Below, in pieces: positions 8,335 through 16,381 of a stretch of DNA of 64,000 nt. A model generated the notes under the pieces. The model saw only the letters and a program-made list of their open reading frames with translations, ran no database searches and was not told where the DNA came from. The translations under genes and the position numbers were made by a program. Source of the stretch: UBA685 sp049890115 (lineage in GTDB: Bacteria > Pseudomonadota > Alphaproteobacteria > Puniceispirillales > Puniceispirillaceae); the NCBI GenBank assembly GCA_049890115.1, contig JBMHCC010000039.1, forward strand, positions 100,899 through 164,898, in the 5' to 3' direction. Each line of letters opens with the position of its first letter. Within the stretch, counting starts at the first letter, position 1.

Positions 8335-8901
8335 ATGAAATTAAATGGTAATGCCATTCGCCCAGGCAATGTGATCGAACATAAATCACGTCTGTGGGTT
8401 GCGGTGAAAATCAGCCATGTTAAGCCAGGCAAAGGTGGTGCTTTTGCACAGGTGGAATTGAAAGATATCAAAGATGGCACAAAGCTGAATGAACGCTTCC
8501 GCGCCACAGAATCAGTGACACGTGTGATTTTGGATGAAGCTGAATGCACCTATCTTTATGCAGAAGGTGACAAGCATATTTTCATGCATTCTGAAACATT
8601 TGAGCAATTTGAAATTGACGCTGGCATGATAGGTGAGCAGGCAGCATTCTTGCAAGATAGCATGGCTGTGACTTTGCAAAGCTATGAAGGTGACCCGATT
8701 TCAGTGACCTTGCCTGATCAAGTTGTGGTAGAGGTGATGGAAGCTGATGCGGTTGTCAAAGGCCAAACAGCATCATCATCTTATAAGCCTGCTATTGTTG
8801 ATAATGGTCTGCGTGTGATGGTACCGCCTCATATTGAAGCTGGCACAAAAATTATCGTCAAAACAGAAGACGCAACCTATGTTGAGAGATTCAAAGGCTA
8901 A
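8335..8901 (+). CDS. efp: Translation elongation factor P
   Basis: EF-P binds between the P and E sites and relieves ribosome stalling at polyproline. The 188-aa protein has the KOW-like N domain, the OB domain and the C-terminal signature region (VPPHIEAGTKIIVKTEDATYVERF). Lys33 in KPGKGGAFAQV is at the tip of the first domain, where EpmA-type enzymes add beta-lysine, so that modification is plausible here. AGAGGTGAC precedes the ATG. Confidence 0.97.
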   Translation: MKLNGNAIRPGNVIEHKSRLWVAVKISHVKPGKGGAFAQVELKDIKDGTKLNERFRATESVTRVILDEAECTYLYAEGDKHIFMHSETFEQFEIDAGMIGEQAAFLQDSMAVTLQSYEGDPISVTLPDQVVVEVMEADAVVKGQTASSSYKPAIVDNGLRVMVPPHIEAGTKIIVKTEDATYVERFKG

Positions 8902-8959
8902 TCTGGTGTTAGCTGTTTCATTTTGAGACGCATAACAAGAAAAGCATGAAAGGGACATT

Positions 8960-9781
8960 ATGGCAGGTCGTTCGGCACTGATTAATGTGATGGTAAAAGC
9001 AGCAGAGACTGCCAGCAGAAAAATCATGCGTGATTTTGGCGAGGTTGAAAATCTGCAAGTAAGCCGCAAGGGTGCAGCTGATTTCGTCACAAAAGCTGAT
9101 ATCACAGCTGAAAAAGTGATTCATGAAGAACTTGCCAAAGCGCGCCCTGATTGGGGCTTTGTGATGGAAGAACAAGGGGTGATTAAAGCCTCTGAAACAG
9201 ATGCGCCAGAATGGATTATTGACCCGATAGATGGCACGACAAATTTCATGCATGGCATCCCGCATTTTGCGATTTCAATCGCTGTCAGACAGGCTGGCAA
9301 GATCACAGCAGGCATTGTGTTTGACCCGTCACGCAATGAATGTTTTTTCGCCGAAGCTGGCAAGGGTGCGTTTTTGAATGAACGCCGCATCCGTGTATCT
9401 GGTAGACGCCAATTACATGAATCGTTATTTGCCACTGGCATTCCCTTTTTAGGGCGTGGGACAGCTGAAACAGATGCGCTGTTTCAGGCTGAATTACAAT
9501 CTGTCATGCAAAAATCAGCTGGCATTAGACGCTTTGGTGCCGCCGCCCTTGATTTGGCATGGGTTGCCGCTGGCCGCTATGAAGGGTTCTGGGAAAGAGG
9601 GCTGAATATCTGGGATATCGCAGCTGGTGTTATTTTGGTGCGTGAAGCTGGCGGCTTTGTCTCTGACTTTGCCTCGCGTGATAAGGCACTTGAAACAGGT
9701 GATGTGGTTGCTGCTAATTCAGCCTTGCATACACCTCTATTAAAGCTATTGCGTGCTGGCAAAGATAGCCTGTCACAATAA
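8960..9781 (+). CDS. suhB: Inositol monophosphatase family protein (SuhB-like)
   Basis: This 273-aa member of the FIG superfamily carries the metal-binding motif WIIDPIDGTTNFMHGIPHF (about residues 84-102) and the C-terminal WDIAAGVILVREAGG motif. Family members hydrolyse inositol-1-phosphate or related phosphates; SuhB also binds NusA in E. coli. The substrate cannot be decided from sequence. It starts at ATG with AAAGGG upstream, 58 bases after efp on the same strand. Confidence 0.9.
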   Translation: MAGRSALINVMVKAAETASRKIMRDFGEVENLQVSRKGAADFVTKADITAEKVIHEELAKARPDWGFVMEEQGVIKASETDAPEWIIDPIDGTTNFMHGIPHFAISIAVRQAGKITAGIVFDPSRNECFFAEAGKGAFLNERRIRVSGRRQLHESLFATGIPFLGRGTAETDALFQAELQSVMQKSAGIRRFGAAALDLAWVAAGRYEGFWERGLNIWDIAAGVILVREAGGFVSDFASRDKALETGDVVAANSALHTPLLKLLRAGKDSLSQ

Positions 9782-9919
9782 CGCTAGCTTACATAGATAA
9801 GCTGAATAAGCCCGCCTGCTGTCAGATAATTCTTTTCAGACTAACACAATCCTGCCATTGTTTTGTCATAACTACACTTTGATGAGTGATAATAGCCGAT
9901 AGAGCATAAAGGTGGTGGC

Positions 9920-10984
9920 ATGACTGATCCGCGTCGATATTTGATACGCATGGGCGTATTTCTGGCAGTCGTAGTGATAATTTTAGGCTTGTTATATAAG
10001 CCTTTATATGCCGCCTTCATGGGCAATCCTGTTCTCAACAGCCTGATTATCGCGGTTGGTGTGATTGGTATCATCTATGTGATTTTGCAGGTGTTGCGGC
10101 TTGTGCCAGAGGTCAAATGGCTATCTGATATTCAGCGCACTAGAACGCTAAATCCTCGTGCCTCAAAGCCTGTATTGTTGGCAACTGTCAATGTGATGCT
10201 AGCAGATGCCAGAAGTGATTCCCGCCTATCAGCCATCTCATTGCGCTCTGTCTTGGATGGGGTGGCAGGTCGCCTTGATGAAGGGCGTGATATCTCCCGC
10301 TATATGATTGGCCTTTTGGTATTCCTGGGTCTACTTGGCACATTTTGGGGATTGCTTCAGACCATTGGGGCTGTTGGCCAAGTTGTTGGCGGGCTCGATC
10401 TAGTTGGCTCTGATTTTGAGAGCATGATGCGCCAATTACGCTCTGGATTAGATGCCCCATTATCAGGGATGGCAACAGCCTTTTCATCCTCTTTATTTGG
10501 CCTTGGCGGCTCTCTTATTCTTGGGTTTCTGGATTTACAGCTTGGTCAGGCAATCGGCCGATTTTTCAATGAGGTTGAAGATTGGCTATCAGCCTTTGCG
10601 AAATATAATGATGCCACAGTTGGCGGCTCTGGCACTGGTGCTTTGGCAGAAGGGCTGAGCGAAGAAGGCGCAAGAGCCCTTATCACCTTGGCGACAGCGA
10701 TTGAACGTTCTGAAGATGATAGAGGCCAGATGTTAGAACAAATCACGGCGATGAATCAGAATATGCGCCTGTTATCTGAAATGCTGGAAGATGATAGACG
10801 ATTGCGTGACCAGCTTGCTGGCCTGCAAGCACAGATTGGTGATTTGGCAAATCACATGGCACAAAGCAGAGCTGATTATCAGACAGAGTTACGAGCTGAA
10901 ATCCGCGCTTTATCAAAAACGGTTGAAAAAAACGTGCGAACTGAACCAGCTGGCAAAGCGCCTTTAAAAGCACCTAAGGACTAA
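9920..10984 (+). CDS. MotA/TolQ/ExbB-like proton-channel subunit
   Basis: This 354-aa inner-membrane protein has predicted membrane segments at about residues 10-28, 38-60, 127-155 and 183-207, with the MotA/TolQ/ExbB channel region GLLVFLGLLGTFWGLLQTIGAV. The C-terminal 120 residues are polar and heptad-rich (EQITAMNQNMRLLSEMLEDDRRLRDQLAGLQAQIGDLA). It is followed after five bases by an OmpA/MotB-like partner, so the two probably form a stator-type complex. No flagellar or TonB genes are nearby. It resembles a pair common in alphaproteobacteria and annotated only by domain; its function is not established. Confidence 0.8.
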   Translation: MTDPRRYLIRMGVFLAVVVIILGLLYKPLYAAFMGNPVLNSLIIAVGVIGIIYVILQVLRLVPEVKWLSDIQRTRTLNPRASKPVLLATVNVMLADARSDSRLSAISLRSVLDGVAGRLDEGRDISRYMIGLLVFLGLLGTFWGLLQTIGAVGQVVGGLDLVGSDFESMMRQLRSGLDAPLSGMATAFSSSLFGLGGSLILGFLDLQLGQAIGRFFNEVEDWLSAFAKYNDATVGGSGTGALAEGLSEEGARALITLATAIERSEDDRGQMLEQITAMNQNMRLLSEMLEDDRRLRDQLAGLQAQIGDLANHMAQSRADYQTELRAEIRALSKTVEKNVRTEPAGKAPLKAPKD

Positions 10985-10989
10985 GCCTG

Positions 10990-12306
10990 ATGTCTGTGTC
11001 CCGCCTAGGCAGCCGCAATCGCCCAAATGACTATAACTGGCCAGGCTTTGTTGATGCCCTTGCCAGCTTATTGATGGTGTTTGTCTTTGTGCTGATGGTC
11101 TTTGTTTTGATACAGGCCAATCTTGCCTATCGTGTCTCTGGACAAGATGCGTCTCTATCAGCCTTGCGCAATGAGCTCAATACCATCTCATCTTTATTGC
11201 GTCAGGAACGAAATTCATCAGCTGAATTATCAGCCACATTATCAGCCACAAGCTCTGCTTTGCGAACAGCAGAAGCTGAGATTAAATCGCTTGGCTTGGC
11301 ACTTGATGATAGCGAGAAAACCAAAGCCAATCAGCTGGAACAGTTGCGTGAACTAAATGCCCAGCTTTTGGCACAAGCAAGCCGCGGTGATAATTTGCAA
11401 GCTAATCTTGATGAAGCTGCCAACAAATTAGCGTTAGTTGAACAAGCCTTGCAAGCTTTGCGCCTTGATGCCAGAGCCTTGGAAGATGATAAGGCTGATT
11501 TAGCGGCACGTCTGGCAGATAACCAAGCTGCTCTGCAAAATGAAACGACGCTTTTGCAAAATACCCAATCAGCTCTAGAAGCCAGCCAGCAAGACCTAGC
11601 TGACAATCAGGCAGCATTGGCACAAAGCCGTGATGATGCCTCTTCTTTGCGATCTTTGAATGAGGAATCACAGCTTGAAATTGAACGTCTGATTGCTGCC
11701 AGCTTGACATTGCGTAATGAGCTATCTGAATTACGCGCCTTATTGGCTGAAAAAGAAGCCAAATCACTAGCTGATAAGGTTACCATTGCCTCACTTGGCA
11801 AATCACTTAATGCCGCATTGGCAGATAGGGTGCAGGAATTACAGCGTTTCCGTTCAGATTTTTTTGGCAGGCTTCGTGATATTCTTGGTAATCGTTCAGA
11901 TGTGACGATTGTTGGTGATCGCTTTATCTTCCAGTCAGAGGTGTTATTTGACCAAGGCCAAGCCAATCTTGGTGATGATGGTCAGGCACAGCTGCGCCAA
12001 ATTGGCATGGCACTTATTCAAATATCACAAAGCATCCCTGCTGATATACCATGGGTGCTACAAGTTGATGGTCATACTGATGATGTGCCTGTCTCAGCTG
12101 GTGTGTATCGCGATAATTGGCAGCTATCAACCGAACGTGCCTTGTCAGTGGTGCGGTTTTTAATCAATGAAGGTGTGCCAGCTGAACGTCTTGCAGCAAC
12201 AGGCTATGGCGAATTTCAGCCCATCGCTGAAGGCACCTCAGATGAGGCACGCAATCGTAATCGCCGCATTGAGCTGAAATTTACCCAGCGCCTGAAACAA
12301 AATTAA
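10990..12306 (+). CDS. MotB/OmpA-like peptidoglycan-binding partner with long coiled coil
   Basis: The 438-aa protein has a single N-terminal membrane helix with an acidic residue in the MotB position (Asp22 in NWPGFVDALASLLMVFVF). A periplasmic coiled coil of about 230 residues rich in Ala, Leu, Gln and Asp follows. The C-terminal OmpA domain (about 310-435) contains the motifs HTDDVPV, NWQLSTERALSVVRFL, ATGYGEFQPIA and RNRNRRIEL. It should anchor the upstream MotA-like channel to peptidoglycan. The very long coiled coil separates it from flagellar MotB. Ion translocation is inferred from the conserved Asp. Confidence 0.82.
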   Translation: MSVSRLGSRNRPNDYNWPGFVDALASLLMVFVFVLMVFVLIQANLAYRVSGQDASLSALRNELNTISSLLRQERNSSAELSATLSATSSALRTAEAEIKSLGLALDDSEKTKANQLEQLRELNAQLLAQASRGDNLQANLDEAANKLALVEQALQALRLDARALEDDKADLAARLADNQAALQNETTLLQNTQSALEASQQDLADNQAALAQSRDDASSLRSLNEESQLEIERLIAASLTLRNELSELRALLAEKEAKSLADKVTIASLGKSLNAALADRVQELQRFRSDFFGRLRDILGNRSDVTIVGDRFIFQSEVLFDQGQANLGDDGQAQLRQIGMALIQISQSIPADIPWVLQVDGHTDDVPVSAGVYRDNWQLSTERALSVVRFLINEGVPAERLAATGYGEFQPIAEGTSDEARNRNRRIELKFTQRLKQN

Positions 12307-12394
12307 AAACTCTGCCACTTTGCTTTTTTTGATGATGGGCAAATATTAACCGATTTAACATTGCGTTGAACCGTTGGAAGAGTTTCATGACATT

Positions 12395-13303
12395 ATGAGA
12401 TATGTTGCAACAGCAATGGCTTGCCTTTGCATTATGATTTTGCTTTTGCCAAAAGCACATACAGCAGAGGTAAATTTTAGTTATCTGCCCAAAGACTCAA
12501 ATGCCTTTCACAATAGCCATGATACTGTTTCAAACGCCCAAAATGATAAACAGCACATTATTCGTTCGTTCGATGATACCAAATGGCTAACCCAAACCGC
12601 AGCAGCCTTTGCAGACGGATTACCAAATGATAATCTGGTAGATGGTGATAGCGATGTAAGCCCTGATGATAGTGCAGAAGACATAACGAGCCATGATGGC
12701 TATCAATTCTATCTAGAGGCGATGCAAAATTCAGATTTGATTGTTGAAATACTTTCTGACTATCCAAAATTTCAAACAATCTCTCTTACCTATTTTGAGA
12801 AATCACTTTTGCCTGATATTGGATTTCAAAAGCCAAATAACACTACATTCTGGCATTTAAGTGATGCGGATTTTTTCGCTATTTACTGGCCTTATCAGAG
12901 ATTTCATCTGCCGCAAGCAGGCCAGCTTCATCATGCGATAGAAGGCGCGCTTTATCTGACAGAAACAAATACACAAGAAGCCCTATCTGGCGAGCTCACA
13001 TTATCATTTGCGACAAATCAAGGTCTTGCCACTATCGCATCTGACAATGTGCAAGATGCACTGCTTGGCTTTTCGCTGAACCAGCTGACAGAACATGGCA
13101 TTTTATCAGATCATGCCACTCTTATTCTGCAAGACGAGATGCTAGAGGCGTATCTCACGCTGGCGGTGATGCATGGCGGTATCGGCGATCAGCGAACAGC
13201 GTTATTGGCACATTTTGCTGCTATCTCAGACCAAGATAGCATGCCTAATATCACTGGCTGGTTTACCAATTTGCCCCGCTCTTTGCCTGAAAGGCTCCAC
13301 TGA
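12395..13303 (+). CDS. Uncharacterised secreted protein
   Basis: I do not recognise this protein. From the ATG at 12395, preceded by GGAAGAG, it is 302 aa and starts with a probable signal peptide (MRYVATAMACLCIMILLLPKAHTA) with a likely cleavage after HTA. The mature part has a disordered Asp/Asn-rich segment followed by a mixed alpha/beta region with many aromatic residues (FWHLSDADFFAIYWPYQRF). No cysteine or known motif stands out in the mature part. It follows the MotB-like gene by about 90 bases on the same strand and may act with that envelope complex. An in-frame TTG at 12374 is a less likely start. Confidence 0.65.
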   Translation: MRYVATAMACLCIMILLLPKAHTAEVNFSYLPKDSNAFHNSHDTVSNAQNDKQHIIRSFDDTKWLTQTAAAFADGLPNDNLVDGDSDVSPDDSAEDITSHDGYQFYLEAMQNSDLIVEILSDYPKFQTISLTYFEKSLLPDIGFQKPNNTTFWHLSDADFFAIYWPYQRFHLPQAGQLHHAIEGALYLTETNTQEALSGELTLSFATNQGLATIASDNVQDALLGFSLNQLTEHGILSDHATLILQDEMLEAYLTLAVMHGGIGDQRTALLAHFAAISDQDSMPNITGWFTNLPRSLPERLH

Positions 13304-13338
13304 AATAATGATAATGGTAGAACTAGATAAAGCTGATT

Positions 13339-15126
13339 TTACCCAAATTGATGCATAGCTAATTCACGATATAAAGGAGCATTGGTCAGTAATTCATCAT
13401 GGCTGCCTTCTGCTACAAGCTGGCCGCCATCAAGAACCAAAATCCTGTCAGCGTCAATGATGGTGGAAAGCCGATGGGCAATCACAATAGAGGTGCGCCC
13501 TTTCATCAGATTACCAAGTGCTGTTTGCACAGCTGCTTCTGAGACAGAATCAAGTGCTGAGGTAGCCTCATCCAGCAATAATAATTGTGGATTGCGCAAA
13601 ATCACCCGTGCGATAGCAATTCGTTGTTTTTGGCCACCAGATAGCCTTATGCCCTTCTCGCCGACAAAGGTGTCAAAACCATCTGGCAAAGATGAGATGA
13701 ATTCTAAAATTTCTGCCTTTCTAGCAGCCTCTATCATATCATCCCTGCTCGCATCAGGGCTGCCAAAGGTAATATTATCAGCCAAAGATGCTGAAAATAA
13801 CGCTGGATCTTGTGGAACAAGGCCAATGGCTGAACGCAATGATGATAAGGTTAAAGAGCTGCTATCTTGGTCATTGAACATTATGACGCCATCTTGCGGG
13901 TCGTAAAATCGCAATAGCAGATGAAATAAGGTTGATTTACCAGCACCACTTGGCCCGACAAGGGCAATTTTTTCACCAGCTTTGATGGTGGTTGAGATGT
14001 GATGCAAAGCTGGCAAATCATCTCTTGCAGGATAGCTGAAGCTGACATCTTTCAGAATAAGGCTGATTGCGGCATCTTGCGGCAGCTCGCGCGGGCTTGG
14101 ATGATGCAGCAATTCATTTTTGGTCATTAACAGCGCTGCCACCCTATCAGCAGCACCAGCGGCACGTTGCAGACCGCCGCCAATCTCAGACAGGCTGCCA
14201 GTTGCTGTTGCCACAAGGAAGGCATAAAATAAAAAAGCTGATAAATCACCTGCTGTGATTGACCCTGCCAGCAGATCCTGGCCACCAATCCATAAAATCG
14301 TGGCAATACCGCAAATCACCAGAAAAATCACTGTACCAGATAACAAACCAAGCAAATGGACACGCCGTAATGCGGCCAATAGCGCGTTATCCACCTTATC
14401 TGCAAAAATCTGACGCTGGCTATCTTCTTGCGAAAAAGCATGTATTAAACGCAGCTGAGACAGGCTTTCTTCGGCTTGCACAGATACCATGCCAATTTTA
14501 TCTTGCGCGATGCGTGATGCTTTGCGTAATGAGCGTGCCATAAAAATGACAGGCACCACAACCAATGGGACAATCACCGCCACAACCAACGACATTTTGG
14601 CACTGGCAAGCACAAGCAAAATCACGCCGCCAATCAGCAATAACACATTGCGCAATGCCATTGACAAACTAGAGGTCAGCACGGTTTGCATCACAGTCGT
14701 ATCTGTATTAATGCGTGATAATAAATCACCTGTGCGGGCTGTTTCAAACCAGCCTGTATGAAGTGATAATAAATGTGAAAAGACAGCCCTTTTGATATCA
14801 GCGACAATCGCCTCACCAACCTGATTGACAAGCGATGCACGCAAATAGCTGCCAAAGGCTAGAATAGCAGCTATTAAAATTGTCACGCCCACAGCCTGAT
14901 TCAAAATCTTAGGATCACCAGCACCAAGCCCATTATCAACCAGATAAGCCAAACCACGGCCCATTGATAGCATAGCTCCTGATACCATCAGCAAAGACAA
15001 GCCGGCAAAGATGATTTTGACCTGATATTTTTTCGCAAATGGCCAAAAAAACCGCAATGCTGCTAAACTTGCCTTATCATTGGCGATAGGATTATCGGGG
15101 TCTGTTTGCATTGAATGGGGACGCAT
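13339..15126 (-). CDS. MsbA-like ABC exporter (fused permease-ATPase)
   Basis: This 595-aa half-transporter has six N-terminal membrane helices followed by a nucleotide-binding domain with Walker A (GPSGAGKSTL, about residue 385), the signature LSGGQKQRIAIARV and Walker B LLLLDEATSALD. It would dimerise to flip lipids, lipid A or drugs across the inner membrane. Related alphaproteobacterial proteins are annotated as lipid A export or multidrug transporters; the substrate is not decidable here. GAAAGG precedes the ATG. It is convergent with the secreted-protein gene. Confidence 0.9.
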   Translation of the reverse strand: MRPHSMQTDPDNPIANDKASLAALRFFWPFAKKYQVKIIFAGLSLLMVSGAMLSMGRGLAYLVDNGLGAGDPKILNQAVGVTILIAAILAFGSYLRASLVNQVGEAIVADIKRAVFSHLLSLHTGWFETARTGDLLSRINTDTTVMQTVLTSSLSMALRNVLLLIGGVILLVLASAKMSLVVAVIVPLVVVPVIFMARSLRKASRIAQDKIGMVSVQAEESLSQLRLIHAFSQEDSQRQIFADKVDNALLAALRRVHLLGLLSGTVIFLVICGIATILWIGGQDLLAGSITAGDLSAFLFYAFLVATATGSLSEIGGGLQRAAGAADRVAALLMTKNELLHHPSPRELPQDAAISLILKDVSFSYPARDDLPALHHISTTIKAGEKIALVGPSGAGKSTLFHLLLRFYDPQDGVIMFNDQDSSSLTLSSLRSAIGLVPQDPALFSASLADNITFGSPDASRDDMIEAARKAEILEFISSLPDGFDTFVGEKGIRLSGGQKQRIAIARVILRNPQLLLLDEATSALDSVSEAAVQTALGNLMKGRTSIVIAHRLSTIIDADRILVLDGGQLVAEGSHDELLTNAPLYRELAMHQFG

Positions 15127-15326
15127 CTATCCATGTGCCTTTCGCTATCACATAGCGCATATTGTTTGATATGATGATACTAGCATGAAGATAGGGTGAT
15201 AGCACCTGATGGACATATCTTACTATGAAAAAGACGATTAATCGCCAGTAGGTAATAATAAGCAGGCGATAATCAGCAGGCATTTTTTAACAACTGGCGA
15301 TAATGTCAGCTCATGATAAAAGTCCC

Positions 15327-15355
15327 TTGCATAATCGCCATGACATCGTTATAAC
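15327..15355 (+). promoter_or_regulatory. Probable sigma70 promoter for rpmE
   Basis: TTGCAT (15327-15332) and TATAAC (15350-15355) are separated by exactly 17 bases. Initiation near 15362 would give a leader of about 70 bases dominated by one hairpin. The rest of the 15127-15430 gap shows no convincing ORF. It does contain an inverted repeat ATCGCCAG (about 15241-15248) with CTGGCGAT (about 15287-15294), whose role I cannot assign. Confidence 0.6.
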
Positions 15356-15381
15356 CGCCTTCACTATGAAGATTACCATTG

Positions 15382-15416
15382 TCTGGTCAGGCTACGTGCT
15401 GAAACAAGCCACCAGA
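15382..15416 (+). promoter_or_regulatory. Hairpin in the rpmE leader (candidate L31 autoregulatory element)
   Basis: TCTGGT (15382-15387) pairs with ACCAGA (15411-15416), and GGCT (15390-15393) pairs with AGCC (15407-15410). The result is a 10-bp stem with a two-base bulge. It ends a few bases before the ribosome-binding site (GGAGAGAG, from 15423). L31 leaders with autoregulatory structures are known in several other phyla; assigning that role here is inference. Confidence 0.45.
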
Positions 15417-15430
15417 TAGACAGGAGAGAG

Positions 15431-15655
15431 ATGATGCAAAAAGATATTCATCCAGATTACCATGAAATCACTTTGGTCATGACAGATGGCACAAAGCGCA
15501 AGACACGCTCTACCTGGGGCAAGCCTGGCGATGAAATGAAGCTGAGCATTGACAGCCTGAACCATCCAGCATGGACTGGTCAGCACCGCGTTCTTGACTC
15601 AGAAGGTCAGGTCGCACGCTTTAACAAGCGTTTTGGCAGCCTTGGCATTAAATAA
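15431..15655 (+). CDS. rpmE: 50S ribosomal protein L31
   Basis: This small ribosomal protein contributes to the 30S-50S bridge. The 74-aa sequence begins (M)MQKDIHPDYHEITLVMTDGTKRKTRSTWGK and ends with the conserved HPAWTGQHRVLDSEGQVARFNKRFG region. It lacks the CXXC zinc motif of C+ type L31, so it is a zinc-independent form of alphaproteobacterial type. GGAGAGAG lies directly upstream. The second Met (15434) is an equally good start. Confidence 0.96.
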   Translation: MMQKDIHPDYHEITLVMTDGTKRKTRSTWGKPGDEMKLSIDSLNHPAWTGQHRVLDSEGQVARFNKRFGSLGIK

Positions 15656-15682
15656 GCCAGCTCCTTTTTATAATTGATAATC

Positions 15683-15712
15683 AAAGCCTTAGCATTTGCT
15701 GGGGCTTTTTTT
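15683..15712 (+). terminator. Intrinsic terminator after rpmE
   Basis: AAAGCCTTAGC pairs with GCTGGGGCTTT (two G-T wobbles) around a very short loop, followed by T to 15712. It lies 28 bases after the rpmE stop. Confidence 0.85.
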
Positions 15713-15723
15713 ATGTCTTTTAT

Positions 15724-15754
15724 CTTGCATATCACCCAACCACTTCCCACCTAT
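15724..15754 (+). promoter_or_regulatory. Possible heat-shock sigma32 (RpoH) promoter for hsp20
   Basis: CTTGCAT (15724-15730) is followed after 15 bases by CCCACCTAT (15746-15754), resembling the sigma32 pattern CTTG...CCCCATNT. Initiation near 15760 would begin the transcript exactly at the ROSE-like leader. Confidence 0.45.
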
Positions 15755-15761
15755 TAATCAG

Positions 15762-15867
15762 GACAGAGGGCCAGTTGGCGCTGTCTGAAATAGCTAAAGG
15801 GTTTGCCTCTTATCATGAGGGAACCTGACAAAATGAAACCTTGCTTAACTTTAAGGAGGCAGACATG
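15762..15867 (+). promoter_or_regulatory. ROSE-like RNA thermometer before hsp20
   Basis: The leader folds by eye into three hairpins. The first pairs GACAG (15762-15766) with CTGTC (15781-15785) and GCCA (15770-15773) with TGGC (15776-15779). The second pairs GGTT (15800-15803) with AACC (15822-15825) and CCTC (15806-15809) with GAGG (15817-15820). The third pairs CCTTGCTT (15839-15846) with the Shine-Dalgarno AAGGAGG (15853-15859). The TTGCT opposite the Shine-Dalgarno, with an imperfect G-G match, is the hallmark of ROSE elements that control small heat-shock genes in alphaproteobacteria. Confidence 0.75.
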
Positions 15868-16311
15868 ACTGCATTTGACTTAACACCTTATTACCGTTCA
15901 GCCATTGGCATTGACCGCATGGCATCTTTGATGGACAGCTTTTTTGCAAGCGCGCCCACCCAGCAAAATAGCTGGCCCCATTATAATGTGACAAAATCAG
16001 GCGAGCATGATTACCGAATCACAATGGCTGTGGCTGGTTTTTCAGATGATGATCTCGATATCACGCTGCAAGATAATACCCTGATTATCTCTGGCAAGAT
16101 TAGCCAAGATGATGAGGCGCATGCGACTTATCTATATCGCGGCATTGCTGGCAGACAATTTGAAAAGAAATTCCAGCTTGCAGATTTCATCAAAATCAAA
16201 GGCGCACAGCTGAAAGATGGCCTGTTGCATGTTGATTTGCTGCGTGAAGTGCCAGAGGCATTAAAGCCACGCAAAATTGATATTGTGAATCAGAATAAGC
16301 TGGTCTCATAA
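15865..16311 (+). CDS. Small heat-shock protein, Hsp20/alpha-crystallin family
   Basis: This holdase chaperone prevents aggregation of unfolding proteins. From the ATG at 15865, preceded by AAGGAGG, it is 148 aa. The N-terminal arm (FDLTPYYRSAIGIDRMASLMDSFF) resembles IbpA-type proteins. The alpha-crystallin domain (about residues 35-130) carries ITMAVAGFSDDDLDITLQDNTLIISGK and the GIAGRQFEKKFQLADFIKIKGAQLKDGLLHVDL segment. The frame extends upstream to a TTG at 15841, but that lies in the thermometer stem. Confidence 0.94.
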   Translation: MTAFDLTPYYRSAIGIDRMASLMDSFFASAPTQQNSWPHYNVTKSGEHDYRITMAVAGFSDDDLDITLQDNTLIISGKISQDDEAHATYLYRGIAGRQFEKKFQLADFIKIKGAQLKDGLLHVDLLREVPEALKPRKIDIVNQNKLVS

Positions 16312-16343
16312 CAAGCTAGCTGACACCATCTCACATCATCAGA

Positions 16344-16374
16344 CCCTGCCAGACTGTCGCTGGCAGGGTTTTTT
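16344..16374 (+). terminator. Intrinsic terminator after hsp20
   Basis: CCCTGCCAG (16344-16352) pairs perfectly with CTGGCAGGG (16360-16368) around a 7-base loop, followed by six T. Only the plus orientation has the T tract. Confidence 0.92.
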
Positions 16375-16381
16375 AATGGCT

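Noticed and set aside
9920..12306. ZorA/ZorB of a Zorya anti-phage system
   Set aside because: The MotA-like and OmpA/MotB-like pair superficially fits, but no ZorC/ZorD-type helicase or nuclease genes follow. Similar pairs are widespread in alphaproteobacteria as housekeeping envelope genes.
15092..15283. 63-residue reverse-strand ORF upstream of the MsbA-like gene
   Set aside because: It overlaps the start of the exporter gene, has no ribosome-binding site and lacks the character of a real protein.
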